DNA of 64,000 bases from Lachnospiraceae bacterium (GTDB taxonomy: Bacteria; Bacillota; Clostridia; Lachnospirales; Lachnospiraceae), in NCBI GenBank assembly GCA_016280395.1, contig JAEEGQ010000029.1:28983-92982 (forward strand). The letters run 5' to 3'. Below are positions 62,014-64,000 of this stretch, in pieces. The position numbers were made by a program, and so were the translations under genes. Numbering within the stretch: the stretch's first letter is position 1; every line of letters begins with the position of its first letter. A model generated the notes under the pieces. It did no database searches. It was given only the letters and a program-made list of their open reading frames with translations, and had not been told where the DNA came from.

Positions 62014-64000
62014 TCATTCTTCGGCAAGCGGAAGGCTGAATTCTTCACGCTTGTAGTTTATCTCGGCATTGATATAGAGCACTTTCTCGGTCAGTTCTTC
62101 ACGGGGCGATGCCGTATCGGTGTCCGTTGTGACCGTGTAGAATGCGTTGTTTACATTACGCCATGTGTAGTAGCCGCCCGGTACCTGAGGGATACCGATG
62201 ACTTTTTCAAGCTGTCCCGAAAGAGTCATATAATCCTTGTAGGTCCAGGAAAGCTTTGAAAGCGCTTCTTTGTTGGCTGTAGCAACACGCGCCGACGCGC
62301 CCATAAGGGATTCCATCTCGCGTCCGTAATTAACCTGTGTCTCGGCGGATGTCCACCATTTAAGGAATTCCCAGCACTCATCCTTGTGCTTTGTACCCTT
62401 CATGATGATATCGGCCAGGCAGCTGCAGCCTGTTGCTGTGTTTATCGAGCCGTCTTCCTGTACGGTTCCGGGAACGTTTGTGAATTCCCAAAGACCTTTG
62501 ATATCGGGCGCCGATACCTGCAGGTTGTTGAATACCGTGTAATCGGCGATGATTATCGGACATTCGCCGGTACGGAAGCGCTCTTCCACGCTTGTTGCCT
62601 TATCGAGCTTGTAATCTGTGTAATATTCGCAGTACTGTTTGAATACATTGACTGCCGTATCGGAATCGAGTGCGGATGCCTTACCGCCTTCCGTGTAATA
62701 TTCTCCGCCGTTCTGGAACAGGAGCATTGCGAATACCTGCTCGCTCGGAAGCATTCCGAATTCCATCTGGTTCTTGCTGAGGACTGTCATCGCAACCTTT
62801 ACGTCGTCCCAGGTCTTTGGAAGCTCAAGCCCTATCTCCTCAAGTATGTCCTTGCGGTAGAACATCATCGGGAAGGTCTGGGTGTCGGGAAGCGCGTATG
62901 TTGCGCCGTTAAAGCTGAAGCCTGTCAGTGAGCTTGAGTAAAACCTTTCGCAGACTTCGTTGAAATCCGAGAACTGCGAGAGGTCAAGCACTGCATTTCT
63001 CAAACCGTAGTTTACGGGAGTATCGTTACCCGTGTTAAGAACGGCACCTGCGATACCGTTGGTATTTGCAACCTGTATCGCAACATCCGGACCTTCTCCG
63101 GAAAGTGTTGCACGAAGCAGCGTGTTCATATCAACGAGCTGTACATTTACGTTAATGCCCTTGGATGAGGTGAAGTCCTTATCTATAAGGGACTTTATGA
63201 CATTAGCCTGGTCGCGGCCCGTACCTATCCAGAGTGTAATGGTCACGGACTTGTCGTTTTTATCGATAACATTTCCGATCTGGTTGTAATCGATAATGAA
63301 GGAGTAGAACAGGCGCTGGATCTCGAACCAGAGTCTTGCAAAAAAGTTGTCCTTCGGGATCTTGACTTTTGTATCCGTAGACGAAACCGTAAGCCTGTCT
63401 ATCTGGAGAGACTGGTCGAGCACCTGTGTGATCCAGTTACCGCAGGCACGGACATTTACTTTGTAGGAAGAAATAACTTCCGAGAAACGCTCATTGTCTT
63501 TTATAAGCTCTTCAAGCTGATCTGTCATCGTAAGAAGGACCGTAAGCTTGTCGGAGTTGTTTCCGGCGGTCACGCGAAGCTTTGCGATGGCGTCATCAAG
63601 TCTTGTCTTGATATCCTTAAGATATTCGGTCAGATTCGGCAGATTGCTTTCGATCTGGTAATCGTGGTAACGGTCGGGAGCAACGCCCGTAAGGCAGATG
63701 ACCTGACGGTAAACATCATTCAGATCCTGAACGCAGCCCTGAACTTCGGCGATTATCTCTGCCATTGCGCCGAGCACTACTTCCATGCGGATGGTGTGTT
63801 TTCCGGCGTCAAGGTAGATCTCAAAAGGCTTTCCGTCCTTGTCATGAAGGGTTTCGTTATACCAGCGCTGTTTATAGCCAAAACCGTAATCGTTAAATTC
63901 CTCGAAAGGAACCTTGCCGTCGATATATATCTTTCTGTGTGTTTCAAGACCTCTTACGAAGCTCTGGCGGACATAGGCCGAGATGTTATAGAGACCGGCC
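62014..64000 (-). CDS. CBM-like / solute-binding fusion protein (5' end beyond window)
   Basis: The frame stays open from the ATG at 63786 to the end of the window, so the protein is truncated here; at least 661 residues. The visible upstream part ends in DAGKHTIRMEVVLG, typical of a carbohydrate-binding beta-sandwich. A helical linker (63.7-63.3 kb) leads to the solute-binding domain: KSVTITLWIGTGRDQANVIKSL, LSGEGPDVAIQV, YALPDTQTFPMMFYRKDIL and CWEFLKWWTSAETQ. This fusion is unusual for a binding protein, which is normally about 450 residues. Confidence 0.85.
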   Translation of the reverse strand, partial: AGLYNISAYVRQSFVRGLETHRKIYIDGKVPFEEFNDYGFGYKQRWYNETLHDKDGKPFEIYLDAGKHTIRMEVVLGAMAEIIAEVQGCVQDLNDVYRQVICLTGVAPDRYHDYQIESNLPNLTEYLKDIKTRLDDAIAKLRVTAGNNSDKLTVLLTMTDQLEELIKDNERFSEVISSYKVNVRACGNWITQVLDQSLQIDRLTVSSTDTKVKIPKDNFFARLWFEIQRLFYSFIIDYNQIGNVIDKNDKSVTITLWIGTGRDQANVIKSLIDKDFTSSKGINVNVQLVDMNTLLRATLSGEGPDVAIQVANTNGIAGAVLNTGNDTPVNYGLRNAVLDLSQFSDFNEVCERFYSSSLTGFSFNGATYALPDTQTFPMMFYRKDILEEIGLELPKTWDDVKVAMTVLSKNQMEFGMLPSEQVFAMLLFQNGGEYYTEGGKASALDSDTAVNVFKQYCEYYTDYKLDKATSVEERFRTGECPIIIADYTVFNNLQVSAPDIKGLWEFTNVPGTVQEDGSINTATGCSCLADIIMKGTKHKDECWEFLKWWTSAETQVNYGREMESLMGASARVATANKEALSKLSWTYKDYMTLSGQLEKVIGIPQVPGGYYTWRNVNNAFYTVTTDTDTASPREELTEKVLYINAEINYKREEFSLPLAEE

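Overview
The window looks like chromosome from an anaerobic Gram-positive Clostridia, most likely a Lachnospiraceae. The basis is the gene order (rimP-nusA-rnpM-ylxQ-infB-rbfA-truB-ribF; xseA-xseB-ispA-dxs-tlyA-nadK-argR), strong AGGAGG-type ribosome binding sites, paired UPF0210/ACT genes, many lipoproteins, moderate GC, and a Gram-positive-type glycan-utilisation locus. This is an inference from content; no 16S gene is present. Almost every gene is on the minus strand. The plus strand carries only one tRNA-Leu, a YerC-like regulator and a serine hydrolase.

0.1-7.6 kb: the translation/transcription operon rimP-nusA-rnpM-ylxQ-infB-rbfA-truB-ribF, with tightly overlapping genes, an IF-2 with a very long low-complexity N-terminus, and a RibF that keeps only the FAD-synthetase half. 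7.6-16.2 kb: two giant surface genes. One is a membrane-anchored protein with about twelve BIG2-type Ig modules. The other is secreted, with FG-GAP-like repeats, a fibronectin-III-like domain, 42 collagen-type G-X-Y triplets without proline, and a C-terminal membrane anchor. 16.3-19.0 kb: a response regulator and a 7TMR-DISM-type histidine kinase, next to yebC.

19.7-41.8 kb: housekeeping genes: argR, nadK, tlyA, dxs, ispA, xseB, xseA, nusB, asp23, a degenerate LCP-like membrane protein, pepD, the UPF0210/ACT pair, a WalJ-like metallo-hydrolase, a diguanylate cyclase, an FtsA-like ASKHA ATPase, coaE, polA, a zinc-finger membrane protein, tRNA-Leu(CAA), an orphan pilT and proB. 42-47.1 kb: an accessory patch with a DUF6273 lipoprotein behind a consensus promoter, yerC, a class C beta-lactamase-like hydrolase, small exported proteins, a tiny NlpC/P60-like ORF, and a decayed surface-protein gene between two terminators.

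47.2-64.0 kb: one long co-directional glycan-uptake locus. In transcription order it has a CBM-like/solute-binding fusion (cut by the window edge), two permeases, an NHL/TPR membrane protein, a YIP1-like protein, a DUF5696 protein, two more permeases, a lipoprotein with five near-identical 126-residue modules, a second solute-binding lipoprotein, a GH130 phosphorylase and a LacI regulator. The likely logic is that surface proteins bind and present a glycan, ABC importers energised by an ATPase encoded elsewhere take up oligosaccharides, GH130 cleaves them by phosphorolysis (probably mannosides), and LacI controls expression. The five-module lipoprotein and the two-importer arrangement are the most novel-looking part of the window.
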